This document shows, in pieces, positions 26,647 through 35,514 of a DNA stretch of 64,000 nt. Below the pieces are notes generated by a model that saw nothing but the letters and a program-made list of their open reading frames with translations, was not told where the DNA came from and ran no database searches. How positions within the stretch are numbered: position 1 is the stretch's first letter; each line of letters opens with the position of its first letter. A program made the translations under genes and the position numbers. Source of the stretch: Zavarzinella sp. (GTDB lineage: Bacteria > Planctomycetota > Planctomycetia > Gemmatales > Gemmataceae); NCBI GenBank assembly GCA_041399155.1, contig JAWKTI010000004.1, positions 62,001 to 126,000 of the forward strand, written 5' to 3'.

Positions 26647-27816
26647 TTAAGTCTTCTCTACCGGAGGAATCCCATTTCCCACCAGTGGGAGCAGGGTTTC
26701 TTCGTTCAGCACGTCAGTTTCCGCTGGCAAGTCGGTGCGGGCAGCCAAGGCGGGTAATTCTGCCCACGGGGTGCGTGGAAAGCGATGTTTCACTGTATGG
26801 TACTGGGAGTTCAGTGGAAAAATGAACAATTTTCCCAACAATCGCGGTTTTCGGTCGTGGGCAACCTGTCCATCCACCAGATTGCCATGCTGCCGCCAGT
26901 AACGAATGATCTGGCACGCAGCCGTGGTCGTAACATACGGCCCCGCCCACAGCACAATATAGTTCAGTACGGCAGAACGACCTGTCAGATAGGTCACCCA
27001 GCCCAGGGTCAGATTAAGAAACAGAATAAAGGTAATTCGCTGAATGGTCATCGAACGCGACGAATAAGGTGCGTTCATGCGGGAATAATGATAGTATCTG
27101 GCGGGGAGTAACCAGAAGATCGTTGCCGTGATCGCCCACATGCCTGGTGGGACAGTTGCCAGCAGGTAAGGCACAAACCAGCGATCGTTCAGCAGATACA
27201 TCGTGATCAGAAACGCAAACATAATCAGCACAAAGGCCGTGCCAATGTTTAGTGCTGTTCGATTTGGTGGCACCTGCGGATCGAGCAGTGGATTTCTGGT
27301 GTTTGTGAGAAAACTGTAATTATTTCGCGACACAATCCAGTTGATCAGGGCGGAAAGCCGCAACAGTTTTCCCACCTTGAGTGGAAAGAAACCAGCTTTT
27401 TCAGCGCAAATCCTTTCGCCATCAATAGTTACGTCATTTGGACGGTGGTAGTGAGTTAATTGCAACATCCTTGTGTGGTGCGTGCTGCCACTGAAAGGAA
27501 AATGGATCAGCCAATCGCCAAGGATTTCGTTCCATAGCCGATTTCGGCAAAGCAAACGTAAACCCGCTTCTTCCCCAAGCAGCAGTAGTCGGTGCTGGAT
27601 GGGTGCAATCAGAACCATGGCAACAAGTGCCACCGGAACATCCCATGCCAGTGAAATGCCCCAGCTTTCACGCGACCAGAAGAAAGATAGCGAACCCGCA
27701 ACAATCAGGCCATAAATCAGATATAGACCCAACAAGAGTAAGAGGTTACGTCGGCAGATTGCTGCGGAAACCCCACCCACCGGTGGGGAAGATTGCTGCG
27801 AAAAATTGTCCTTCAT
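26647..27816 (-). CDS. integral membrane protein resembling a fatty acid desaturase with altered His boxes
   Basis: 389 aa from ATG 27816 (the frame opens at 27849). Several transmembrane helices are visible (about residues 25-45, 52-72, 185-205, 215-235, 255-275, 285-305). The order of motifs follows the membrane desaturase fold: GEEAGLRLL where HEAGH would be expected, QLTHYHRP for the second box, and NSQYHTVKHRFP for the third (HxxHH usual, here HTVKH). Several iron-binding histidines are thus missing. Either the enzyme is inactive or it belongs to a divergent branch with different ligands. The upstream neighbour is a secreted repeat protein; no functional partner is clear. Confidence 0.7.
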   Translation of the reverse strand: MKDNFSQQSSPPVGGVSAAICRRNLLLLLGLYLIYGLIVAGSLSFFWSRESWGISLAWDVPVALVAMVLIAPIQHRLLLLGEEAGLRLLCRNRLWNEILGDWLIHFPFSGSTHHTRMLQLTHYHRPNDVTIDGERICAEKAGFFPLKVGKLLRLSALINWIVSRNNYSFLTNTRNPLLDPQVPPNRTALNIGTAFVLIMFAFLITMYLLNDRWFVPYLLATVPPGMWAITATIFWLLPARYYHYSRMNAPYSSRSMTIQRITFILFLNLTLGWVTYLTGRSAVLNYIVLWAGPYVTTTAACQIIRYWRQHGNLVDGQVAHDRKPRLLGKLFIFPLNSQYHTVKHRFPRTPWAELPALAARTDLPAETDVLNEETLLPLVGNGIPPVEKT

Positions 27817-28007
27817 CGGCAAATAGCCCTTTCCACCTGAAACAAGCAAATTTATCGGCGGTCCGGGCCACCTGTCTTAGTTGTTCATTAAACTTATCCC
27901 GCACCAAAAATCAAATAGCCACGGGAAAACGCAATGGGATGAGATTGAAAATGGCCAAAAGCAAAATAAACTGCGGGTTGTTCAGATGACCCCACAGCGA
28001 AGAACAA

Positions 28008-29327
28008 TTACTTCTTCTCAGGTGGGGGAACTTCTTGCTGCAGAATTGCGTTTTCTGGTACTGGCAGGTCAACTGGTCCATCAGGTGGTGGCAGAGGCTC
28101 TTCCGATTGTGGTTCGGGTTTCGATTTGGATTTCGGAGCCACTGGTGCTTTGGGATCTTCTTTCTTTTCAGTCGTCAGGTTTTTTGAATCAGTTTCCCAC
28201 TTTGCAAATGCTTTTTTGCGGGAATCTTCATCGACAAAACCCAGCGCATGGTACTGAATCATATTCCGCTTCTGTGGGGGAAACCAGCCGGTAAAATCAT
28301 AGTCTTTCGGATTTTTCCCACTCAGGTAGATGGTGCATGCCAGTGCCACATCACGCACCTGACATTCGCCGTTTTTCCCTCTCCCTTGAATGAACACCCG
28401 TTGTATCAACTGCGTGTCTTTCATCAGTTCCTGCAGCACAGGAATATGGGATTTATTGCCCAGGCTGGCCATGGTGCAGATTGCCTGTGCTTTGGTATAC
28501 TGGTTAAGTGGCTTTTTGTCTTTTAACGCTTTTGCCATCAGATCAGCACCTTCAGCGATCTCATTGCTGACCAGCATATAGCTGCAATTGTTCAGTGTGT
28601 TATCGTTCATATTGTTCGATAAATAGCTAAAGAACACTTTGCGATACAACGGGCCGGTTTTAGTGTCTTTCATGGCCTGCATAAACGGCTGTTGCTGGTA
28701 GAGGCTGTGGAACCACCAATCATTACCGCTGGCATCAAACTTTACTGCAGATGCAACAAAGAGTAACGCAAATACTGATTTCGCTTCAATCCGGTTGGTA
28801 ATTCGCCCACGAAAACCCCCACCAAAAGGATCGCCGAACGCGTTGGTATACAGTTCCAGTGCGTGGGCTCGAATGGCTTCTTTGGCATTTTTGGTTTGCA
28901 CCATATCCAGCAGATCAGATTGGGTTCGCAGCATGTCTGCATAAATTTCACGCGATTCCAGATCCGTACCAACCTGTTCGGTAAACTCTTTCCACAGTGG
29001 CAGGTCGTGTTTTTGCTTGCCTTCTTTGTCGGCCAGGAACTTTTCAATGCGGAAACGCAGATCATAGGCCAGTGCCTGTGGTAATAGCTGGGAGCAGCGT
29101 ACCGAAATCTCGGCATCTTCGCTGTTCAAGCCTTCTTCCAGTGCGGCTTTGGCAATTCGGCCCATACTGGTCAGTTCTGCGGCTGCCGCTTCGCGAAGTT
29201 TGAATTGCGCATTGCCCAACTGCTGCACTAAAATGCGGGCGCGGGCTTCGGTATTTGCTTCCTGAGGTGCTGCAACAACCACAGATGACATCAGCACACA
29301 ACAACTGAAAGAAATCAGCAACTTCAT
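28008..29327 (-). CDS. secreted helical-repeat protein, copy A of a tandem pair
   Basis: 439 aa from ATG 29327 (frame opens 3 codons earlier). A signal peptide (LLISFSCCVLMSSVVVA) is followed by an armadillo/HEAT-like segment: ARARILVQQLGNAQFKLREAAAAEL and ISVRCSQLLPQALAYDLR. This motif, with a Lys-Leu-Arg-Glu helix, is common in planctomycete secreted HEAT-like proteins. The middle is alpha-helical and the C-terminal 65 residues are a Pro/Lys/Glu-rich disordered tail. It is a paralogue of the next gene upstream. The first 100 residues are nearly identical; the rest has diverged. Function unknown. Confidence 0.78.
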   Translation of the reverse strand: MKLLISFSCCVLMSSVVVAAPQEANTEARARILVQQLGNAQFKLREAAAAELTSMGRIAKAALEEGLNSEDAEISVRCSQLLPQALAYDLRFRIEKFLADKEGKQKHDLPLWKEFTEQVGTDLESREIYADMLRTQSDLLDMVQTKNAKEAIRAHALELYTNAFGDPFGGGFRGRITNRIEAKSVFALLFVASAVKFDASGNDWWFHSLYQQQPFMQAMKDTKTGPLYRKVFFSYLSNNMNDNTLNNCSYMLVSNEIAEGADLMAKALKDKKPLNQYTKAQAICTMASLGNKSHIPVLQELMKDTQLIQRVFIQGRGKNGECQVRDVALACTIYLSGKNPKDYDFTGWFPPQKRNMIQYHALGFVDEDSRKKAFAKWETDSKNLTTEKKEDPKAPVAPKSKSKPEPQSEEPLPPPDGPVDLPVPENAILQQEVPPPEKK

Positions 29328-29368
29328 GTATCCCACTCACCAATTTGGTGTCCAGAACTACCCGTTAT

Positions 29369-29433
29369 TGTAGTAGACGAATCAAAAACCGGTTTCGTTT
29401 GTAAAAAAGTTTTAAATTCCTGTTACAATTCTC
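29369..29433. repeat. 65-bp exact repeat, copy upstream of paralogue A
   Basis: This 65-base segment is identical to 30717-30781. Both copies lie 41 bases upstream of the start codon of a secreted paralogue. The match marks the outer edge of a duplicated block that also includes the signal-peptide coding region. Confidence 0.9.
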
Positions 29434-29538
29434 TCGGATAGTGAAAATTTGATCACGACAACCATAATAAACCGTACAGCAGCAAAGTCAAATTGGTCCA
29501 ATCGGTCTCACTTCGTTTCAGATCATTTCATTGCTGAA

Positions 29539-30675
29539 CTATTTTGAATCGAAAGCCCATTTTTTAAACGCCTCGCTTCGGGATTTCTCATCCTGCAAAC
29601 CAAGTGAGGTTGGAAATGTGAATTGCAGTTTTTTGGGTGTTGACCAATTGGCAAAACCATAACTAGCAGGATCTTTCCCGCTCAAATGTATAATGCTTGC
29701 AAGTGCAAAATCACGTACCTGAGACAACGCCACTACACGATATTCATTGACTATTCTGCTATCTTTTGTGTATTTATACAAAGCAGAAATGTGGGATTTA
29801 TTTCCAAGACATGCTAACGCGTAGATAACTTCTGCAGCAGTATCAGATCGTAATTTTTTGTTAGCTATGAGTGCTTTTGCTAATAGATTTGCGCCTTCTG
29901 AATATCCATTAGTAACAAGCAACTTGCTTAAATTTCGCAATGCAAAATCATCGAGATTATTAGTCAGGAAACTGTACAGGACCTTCTGGTAGATCAAGCC
30001 CACTTTTGCACTTTTCATGGATTCTACAAAAGAATCAAGATCAGAAAGACCAATAAAATATAGTCTCTCAAGATCGATGTTTAGTTTTACAGCAGTAGCA
30101 ACGAATAGAACAGCAAAAACTTTGTCAGGTTTGACTGATGTAGAGGAAGTATCTGGAAGCCCGGCAACAACCAAAGGATCACCATACGCTTGAATGTGCA
30201 ATTTCCTTGCATAATCACAAATAACTTGTTTAGAGTTGTTGGCTTGCACTTTGAACAAAAATTCAGTGTGATTCTGCAACAATTCCAGATATACTTCACG
30301 TGCTGGTATGCTTGATCCAAGCAAGTTGTTAAATTCCTTCCAAAAGGGCAGGTCATGACTCAGTATACCTTCTTTGTCCGCTACAAATCGGTCAATGCGG
30401 GAACGCAGATCATAGGCCAGTGCCTTTGGTAAAAGCTGGGAGCAGCGTACCGAAATTTCAGCATCTTCGCTGTTCAGGCCTTCTTCCAGTGCGGCTTTGG
30501 CAATTCGGCCCATGCTGGTCAGTTCTGCGGCCGCCACTTCGCGAAGTTTGAATTGCGCATTGCCCAACTGCCGAACTAGAATGCGTGCGCGGGCTTCGGT
30601 ATTTGCTTCCTGGGGTGGTGCCACAACCACAGACGACAACAGCACACAACAACTAAAAGAAATCAGCAACTTCAT
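29539..30675 (-). CDS. secreted helical-repeat protein, copy B of a tandem pair
   Basis: 378 aa from ATG 30675. Residues 1-100 match copy A almost perfectly (for example ARARILVRQLGNAQFKLRE and the ISVRCSQLLP segment). From about residue 100 the two share only motif-level similarity: LPFWKEFN, GNKSHI, VRDFALA, LSGKDPASYGF. It lacks the Pro-rich tail of copy A and ends at KKWAFDSK. The divergent part is encoded by AT-rich DNA, unlike the conserved front. This indicates recent copying of the front end, or fast divergence or replacement of the rest. Confidence 0.78.
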   Translation of the reverse strand: MKLLISFSCCVLLSSVVVAPPQEANTEARARILVRQLGNAQFKLREVAAAELTSMGRIAKAALEEGLNSEDAEISVRCSQLLPKALAYDLRSRIDRFVADKEGILSHDLPFWKEFNNLLGSSIPAREVYLELLQNHTEFLFKVQANNSKQVICDYARKLHIQAYGDPLVVAGLPDTSSTSVKPDKVFAVLFVATAVKLNIDLERLYFIGLSDLDSFVESMKSAKVGLIYQKVLYSFLTNNLDDFALRNLSKLLVTNGYSEGANLLAKALIANKKLRSDTAAEVIYALACLGNKSHISALYKYTKDSRIVNEYRVVALSQVRDFALASIIHLSGKDPASYGFANWSTPKKLQFTFPTSLGLQDEKSRSEAFKKWAFDSK

Positions 30676-30716
30676 GCATCCTACTCACCAAAATGGTGAT
30701 CAGAAGTTTTGATTAA

Positions 30717-30781
30717 TGTAGTAGACGAATCAAAAACCGGTTTCGTTTGTAAAAAAGTTTTAAATTCCTGTTACAATTCTC
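30717..30781. repeat. 65-bp exact repeat, copy upstream of paralogue B
   Basis: It is the partner of 29369-29433. It also lies immediately before the rightward ycjX-like gene, so this copy sits in a divergent promoter region. It contains AT-rich tracts that could serve as promoter elements on either strand. Confidence 0.9.
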
Positions 30782-30838
30782 CCACGTGGCCAAATTGTGG
30801 CACATTTGGTGCGAATATTCCTCTGTGGGAGAAAATTC

Positions 30839-32245
30839 ATGGCTGCTTCGCCGAATCTGCGTTGGAAAACCCTGGAAAGGCGAATTGGTCTGATCGGACC
30901 ACAATGGTCTGGCAAAACCGTGCTGCTGACTTCCCTGATCAATCACCTGCAATTCCACGAACCACAGCGTTTTCGGCTGGGCAAAGGCAAAAGCGTGGTG
31001 GAGTTAAGCCAGTTTCAGGCAATCACTACCGAAAAAGAAAGGGAACTGGGCTACAACCTGCCCTGGTTTGACTATGCCGGCTACCGAAATCGCCTGATTA
31101 CCGGCAAAAGGTGGCCTGCAAAGACTCACGCCGCCTCGCAGTATGCGTTTTCTTTTTCTCGCAGCGATTGGAGATTCAGCAAAGGCCTGGTGCGTCTTTT
31201 TGATCTACCCGGCGAACGGATCAGCGATCTGGGAATGATGGCCCACGCTGAAGTGGGCGAGGCCTATTCGCACTGGTCACGCACCACGCTGGAATATATT
31301 CGTGGTGATATGCACCTGCGGCCCCACTTTCATGAGTTTTTGACCGCACTTGAAAATCAGCAATCTGATATCAAAACGATTGTGCAGTCGTACAAACATG
31401 GCATGGTGCGTGCCCGTTATACGTTTCATCATTTTCTCACACCTTCGACATTGTTGCTCGATCCCCACGGTAAGGTGGTTCGTGGTCTGACGGAAGAACA
31501 GATTGTGAACGAACGCCACGTGGGAATTGATGCGGAGCATGAATTTTCCCCTCTGCCTGAAAATCACCCACACTTAGGGGCATTTCGGGAGAATTTTCGT
31601 CTGTATCGCGAACAATTACTCGCACCGATCTTCCAATCATTAAAAACCTGTCATAGTTTGGTGATCCTGGTGGATGTATTGTCGATCCTGGGCCACGGTC
31701 CGGCCATGTATAATGGAGTGCGGACGATGATCGACACAGTGCTGCAAGCCGTGAACCCAAAGCAGGGGGTGCTGGATACTGCGTGGCAGAATCTCAGCGA
31801 GTGGTTACTGCCAAAGGAGTTACGTCGATCATCCGTGCGGCGTATTGCCTTTGTAGTGCCCAAAGTGGATCGGGTGCCGATGGACGATCGCGTGAAACTG
31901 AAAGGATTACTGGAAAGATTAGTGGGCCACCATGTGCGGAACCTGCGGGAACAAGGCATTCAGGTGGAAGTGATGCAGATTGCTGCGATGATTGGTGCCA
32001 CCCAGGTTGCGGAAGGCCAACGCACCATGAAAGGCTGTTTGTTGTACGACCCCTCGGGAAAACCGTTGGAACCTGGCGTGCCGCAAACCTTTTCGCCATC
32101 GGAAGTTCCGCACGATTGGCCGCACGATGGCTGGCAACCGGGCGATTATGTGTATCCGGATGTTTACCCACGGGTATCGCCATTAGCAAACGTGCCCACC
32201 GAACAGGCAGGACTGAACGACCTATTTCAATTTGTGTGCTGGTAA
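30839..32245 (+). CDS. ycjX: YcjX-family (DUF463) P-loop GTPase-like protein
   Basis: 468 aa from ATG 30839, chosen because GGGAG lies 8 bases before it (the frame opens at GTG 30797). A P-loop near the N-terminus (LIGPQWSGKTVLLTSLINHL, residues 18-37) and the large insertion-rich GTPase body are those of YcjX/DUF463. LVRLFDLPGERISDLG is the Walker B and G3-like segment (DLPGE), and VVPKVDR and the downstream region match the family. In gamma-proteobacteria ycjX pairs with ycjF in a stress-induced operon with the psp genes. Here it also pairs with a YcjF-like gene. The GTPase role is known from family only. Confidence 0.86.
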   Translation: MAASPNLRWKTLERRIGLIGPQWSGKTVLLTSLINHLQFHEPQRFRLGKGKSVVELSQFQAITTEKERELGYNLPWFDYAGYRNRLITGKRWPAKTHAASQYAFSFSRSDWRFSKGLVRLFDLPGERISDLGMMAHAEVGEAYSHWSRTTLEYIRGDMHLRPHFHEFLTALENQQSDIKTIVQSYKHGMVRARYTFHHFLTPSTLLLDPHGKVVRGLTEEQIVNERHVGIDAEHEFSPLPENHPHLGAFRENFRLYREQLLAPIFQSLKTCHSLVILVDVLSILGHGPAMYNGVRTMIDTVLQAVNPKQGVLDTAWQNLSEWLLPKELRRSSVRRIAFVVPKVDRVPMDDRVKLKGLLERLVGHHVRNLREQGIQVEVMQIAAMIGATQVAEGQRTMKGCLLYDPSGKPLEPGVPQTFSPSEVPHDWPHDGWQPGDYVYPDVYPRVSPLANVPTEQAGLNDLFQFVCW

Positions 32246-32261
32246 GCACAGGGGGATTGCC

Positions 32262-33500
32262 ATGTCCGAACGATTACGCGAACCAAATTTGCCGCAAACT
32301 CCTGCTGGCGAAGAGGATACGCACGTGGGGCCAGATGGCTTTCTGCCCCAGGTGGCACGCACTGGTGGGGAAGTGAAAAAGCCAACCGCAGAACCAATTC
32401 CTGCGGGGCCAGAATTTTCCCCACGAGACGGTGATCCGGATGAAAAGGATGGGGCCCGCCTGCCACAGATTCCGGATCAGGCTGCGGTAGCCCCACCGGA
32501 TCTGCAGGATTGGGAAGACACCACCTTGCACCACCGAGTGGATGAAGCGGAAATGATGATCCATACCCAGCGATCATTGCTGGGCATGACAGGCATTTTC
32601 GGTCATTCGCTGGCGGGACTGGTATTTATTTTCATTGCTGGCTTGCTGGGCTTTTACCTTTTCAATCAGGTGGTGCTGGCCATAGCCAGTATTCAGGCGA
32701 TGCCCCGTGTCCCACAGATGATCTCGTGGGGTGTCTTCGCACTGCTCAGCATTCTGGTGGGCTATGGCATCATTCGCTTTGCCACCATGTACATCAAATT
32801 ACGTCGCAACCGCCAGTTACAGCTTCGTGGTCTGGATGAATTGCAGGAACGGATCCAGATTCGCTGGCTGGTGAACACCAAAACCAACCAGGCACGCACA
32901 CAGTTGGTGCAGTATCTGAATGAATATCCCGTCCGCAATGTCAAAGACCGTCAGGCACTGGAAAAACTGGGGTTTGCCGCACCCGATTTTCAGAAAATGG
33001 TCAGCAGCCGCGATGACTTGTTGAATCCGGATCGCTGGTCTGATCCCAAACAATGGTTCGGGTCGTTTCAGGGCGATTTTCAGACCACGCTGGACCGCAT
33101 CGCCGACCAACGGATTGCTTATTGGGCCAGGCGAGCCTGGGTGGTCAGTGCCGCTTCACCCAACGCACTGGTGGATACCGCTGCCATCATGTATTTCAAC
33201 TTTGCCATGGCCAGCGACCTGTGCCGCATCTACCACCTGCGAGCCGGGCGATTGGAAACGATGGTGCTGCTCTCCCGCGTATTCTTCAATTCGTATCTGG
33301 CGGGACAGTTACAGGGGATGGAAGATATGGCCGCCGACCAAATTACACAGTTGGTGCAGCCCCACCTGCCTGTGACGGAAGTCCTTCTGGGGAAAGTGTT
33401 TGGGAAAATTGGTGCGAAGGCAGGCACCGCCACGGTGAACTATCTGCTGATCCACCGCCTGGGTAAGCACATGAAGAACCTCCTCCGCCCACTGGCGTAG
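32262..33500 (+). CDS. ycjF: YcjF-like (DUF697) membrane protein
   Basis: 412 aa from ATG 32262, behind a GGGGGA ribosome site. The N-terminal 85 residues are soluble, Pro/Asp-rich and likely disordered. Two membrane segments follow (GHSLAGLVFIFIAGLLGFYLF and MISWGVFALLSILVGYGIIRF). A charged helix region leads to the DUF697 domain in the C-terminal half: SPNALVDTAAIMYFNFAMASDLCRIY and a terminal LLIHRLGKHMKNLLRP. The Ala/Gly-rich segment is where YcjF-type proteins insert in the membrane. It starts 16 bases after ycjX, so the two are one operon. Partner binding to YcjX is expected but not shown here. Confidence 0.84.
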   Translation: MSERLREPNLPQTPAGEEDTHVGPDGFLPQVARTGGEVKKPTAEPIPAGPEFSPRDGDPDEKDGARLPQIPDQAAVAPPDLQDWEDTTLHHRVDEAEMMIHTQRSLLGMTGIFGHSLAGLVFIFIAGLLGFYLFNQVVLAIASIQAMPRVPQMISWGVFALLSILVGYGIIRFATMYIKLRRNRQLQLRGLDELQERIQIRWLVNTKTNQARTQLVQYLNEYPVRNVKDRQALEKLGFAAPDFQKMVSSRDDLLNPDRWSDPKQWFGSFQGDFQTTLDRIADQRIAYWARRAWVVSAASPNALVDTAAIMYFNFAMASDLCRIYHLRAGRLETMVLLSRVFFNSYLAGQLQGMEDMAADQITQLVQPHLPVTEVLLGKVFGKIGAKAGTATVNYLLIHRLGKHMKNLLRPLA

Positions 33501-33961
33501 TGTGGGAGGGTTTGTTTCTGTCGCCAAATTGCCGCTCTCGCTTCTGGCTGATGATCCCACCCGTGGTGGTGTATCTGACAGATTTCTGCCAGACACTTGC
33601 TGGTCAGCCATCCCCATTCTGGCAGGGGAATTATGGCCTTGCCGTAGAACACAATCCGTTGCTGAAACCCGTACTTGCCCACGGTCCCTGGGTATTTACA
33701 GGTGTTGTAGCATGCTGGCTGATGATCCAGTGCCTGCTGCTGTTGCGATTGCCCTCACGCTGGGCGTTTGTCATTGCCTTTGTGATGACTCTGTTCCACG
33801 CAATCGGTGCGAGTAGTTGGCTGGTTCGTAATAGCTCCTGGGGCTATCTGTGGGCAGGGTTATTTCTACTAATTACTTCCGAAACCACCCGCACATGCTG
33901 GCGTCACTGGCTGCGGGTAGAAATAGATCATTTGAACGAAAAGGTATCAAAGCGACTTTGA
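33500..33961 (+). CDS. small multi-pass membrane protein of the ycjX-ycjF operon
   Basis: 153 aa. Its GTG start shares the last base of the ycjF TAG (TAGTG), which indicates translational coupling. Four membrane segments are probable (about residues 15-35, 62-85, 90-110, 115-132). It ends in a cytoplasmic helix (EIDHLNEKVSKRL). I recognise no named family. The overlap makes it a likely third component of the YcjX/YcjF unit in this lineage. Confidence 0.68.
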   Translation: MWEGLFLSPNCRSRFWLMIPPVVVYLTDFCQTLAGQPSPFWQGNYGLAVEHNPLLKPVLAHGPWVFTGVVACWLMIQCLLLLRLPSRWAFVIAFVMTLFHAIGASSWLVRNSSWGYLWAGLFLLITSETTRTCWRHWLRVEIDHLNEKVSKRL

Positions 33962-33979
33962 TGATCAAGCAGCCACTGA

Positions 33980-34117
33980 ATTGCTGTAACAAACGAACAG
34001 TTTAATCTGAACAACCAGCTCAAACGGTGGGTGGATGAAGATGAAATGCAGATCAGCAAACAGATTCAGCGAGAACTGCAGCAATTAGTTCGAAGCCTGG
34101 ACCAACTCAAACAATAA
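33980..34117 (+). other. short coding-like relic without a good start codon
   Basis: A 46-codon open frame ends at TAA 34115-34117 and reads like an amphipathic helix: NNQLKRWVDEDEMQ and QIQRELQQLVRSLDQLKQ. No ATG start with a ribosome site precedes it; a GTG at 34031 would give 28 residues. It may be the tail of a lost gene or a very small protein. The rest of the gap 33962-34246 shows nothing else. Confidence 0.35.
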
Positions 34118-34246
34118 TGAATTAATTTTAATCTATTGTGCCTTCTATAAAAAATTTCACTATTTTTGTTTTTCGACAAACTATTTTCTCTGTGGGTCGT
34201 CTTTCGAATAAGATGACGTTGTTTTTCAACCGGAGATGAGAAAGTC

Positions 34247-34645
34247 ATGAGAAATTACTCCCGAATGGTGTGCGTTGTCGCACTGATGCTGTTTACCCTG
34301 CCTCTTTATGGTGCCGACGAATTGGTGCGGTCGCTGGATGTGAAAATAGAAGGCGCCCGTGGGCGTGCAAATCAGCCCACAGTGGTTGAAAAGCAGGAAG
34401 AACTCGAAAAGGCAGTGGGGAATAAAGAAACCGCAGAAAGTATTGCCAAACTGGTTGATTTTAGCAAAGAGAAGGTGGTCGTGTTTCGCTGGTCGGGGTC
34501 TGGTCAGGACAAAATTACCGCCAGCGAAAAAGAGGGTGAGGTGGTCTTTCAATACAAACCCGGCCTGACAAGGGATTTACGTCCCCACGGTCTGGTGTTT
34601 GCCATCAAAAAAGACGCCAAGTTTCAGGTAGTTACCGGTCGATAG
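34247..34645 (+). CDS. small secreted protein of unknown function
   Basis: 132 aa. A signal peptide (MVCVVALMLFTLPLYGA) gives a mature protein of about 109 residues. The first half is helical (NQPTVVEKQEELEKAVGN, TAESIAKLVDF). The second half is beta-rich: KEKVVVFRWSGSGQDKITA, GEVVFQYKPGLTRDLRPHGLVFAI. This is a compact single domain without cysteines. I do not recognise a family. A GGAGATGAG-like ribosome site precedes the ATG. No operon partner is near. Confidence 0.7.
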   Translation: MRNYSRMVCVVALMLFTLPLYGADELVRSLDVKIEGARGRANQPTVVEKQEELEKAVGNKETAESIAKLVDFSKEKVVVFRWSGSGQDKITASEKEGEVVFQYKPGLTRDLRPHGLVFAIKKDAKFQVVTGR

Positions 34646-34760
34646 GTGCTGGTCCGCGGAAGTTTCGTTCGGCTGCAGCCCTTCATTTCTTGAAAATAGC
34701 GTCTGATCAATTCGCAAACAGCAGACAAATACCCACCTGCTGCGAAATGCCCTACAATGA

Positions 34761-35489
34761 ATGAAAAATAGCGTAACTTCTGAGGTACCACCCTTGAGCT
34801 TTCCCACACTAGCTGAACTGGCAAAGATGTTTGATCACTCTCTGTTGCAACCGGTACTTACCGATGCACAGTTGGAAGAAGGCTGCAAACTGGCGCGGGA
34901 ATACCAGGTGGCAAGTGTGTGCATTAAACCGTATGCCGTGCATCTGGCCAAAGAGTGGCTGGAAGGTTCTGGCGTGGCTGTCAGCACCGTGATTGGTTTC
35001 CCCCACGGTGGGCATACCACGGAAATCAAAGTGGCAGAAGCATTGCAGGCAATTGCCCACGGTGCGGTCGAACTGGACATGGTGGTGAATATTGGGAAGG
35101 TGCTGTCGGGCGACTTCGATTACGTGAAAAAAGATGTGCAGGCGGTGGTGCAGGCTGCCCACAGTAACCACGCCAGAGTAAAAGTGATCTTCGAAAACTG
35201 TTTTCTGAATGATGATCAAAAGATTAAGCTGTGCGAAATATGTGGCGAGGTGAGTGCGGACTGGGTGAAAACCTCCACCGGTTACGGCGATAGTGGTGCC
35301 ACACCTGCAGACCTGGCGTTGATGCGAAAACATTCTCCGGCCCACGTTCAGGTGAAAGCCGCAGGTGGGGTAAGAACCTTCGAAACACTGATGCAGGTTC
35401 GGGAATTGGGCGTTACCCGCGTGGGTGCCACCGCAACCAAAGCGATACTGGAAGATGCCCGTACAAAACTAGCCGCCATGCAAGGCTAA
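34761..35489 (+). CDS. deoC: deoxyribose-phosphate aldolase
   Basis: 242 aa class I aldolase that splits 2-deoxy-D-ribose 5-phosphate into glyceraldehyde 3-phosphate and acetaldehyde in nucleoside catabolism. The catalytic set is in place: Asp in VELDMVVNIG, the Schiff-base Lys in WVKTSTGYGDSGAT and the second Lys in VKAAGGVRT. The phosphate-binding loop and SVCIKPYAV are typical. The ATG at 34761 has no good ribosome site, while TTG at 34794 is preceded by GAGG; both are possible, the shorter form being a little closer to the usual family size. No other deo genes are adjacent. Confidence 0.94.
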   Translation: MKNSVTSEVPPLSFPTLAELAKMFDHSLLQPVLTDAQLEEGCKLAREYQVASVCIKPYAVHLAKEWLEGSGVAVSTVIGFPHGGHTTEIKVAEALQAIAHGAVELDMVVNIGKVLSGDFDYVKKDVQAVVQAAHSNHARVKVIFENCFLNDDQKIKLCEICGEVSADWVKTSTGYGDSGATPADLALMRKHSPAHVQVKAAGGVRTFETLMQVRELGVTRVGATATKAILEDARTKLAAMQG

Positions 35490-35514
35490 TTTGCAATTAT
35501 TAAAGTAAATAACG

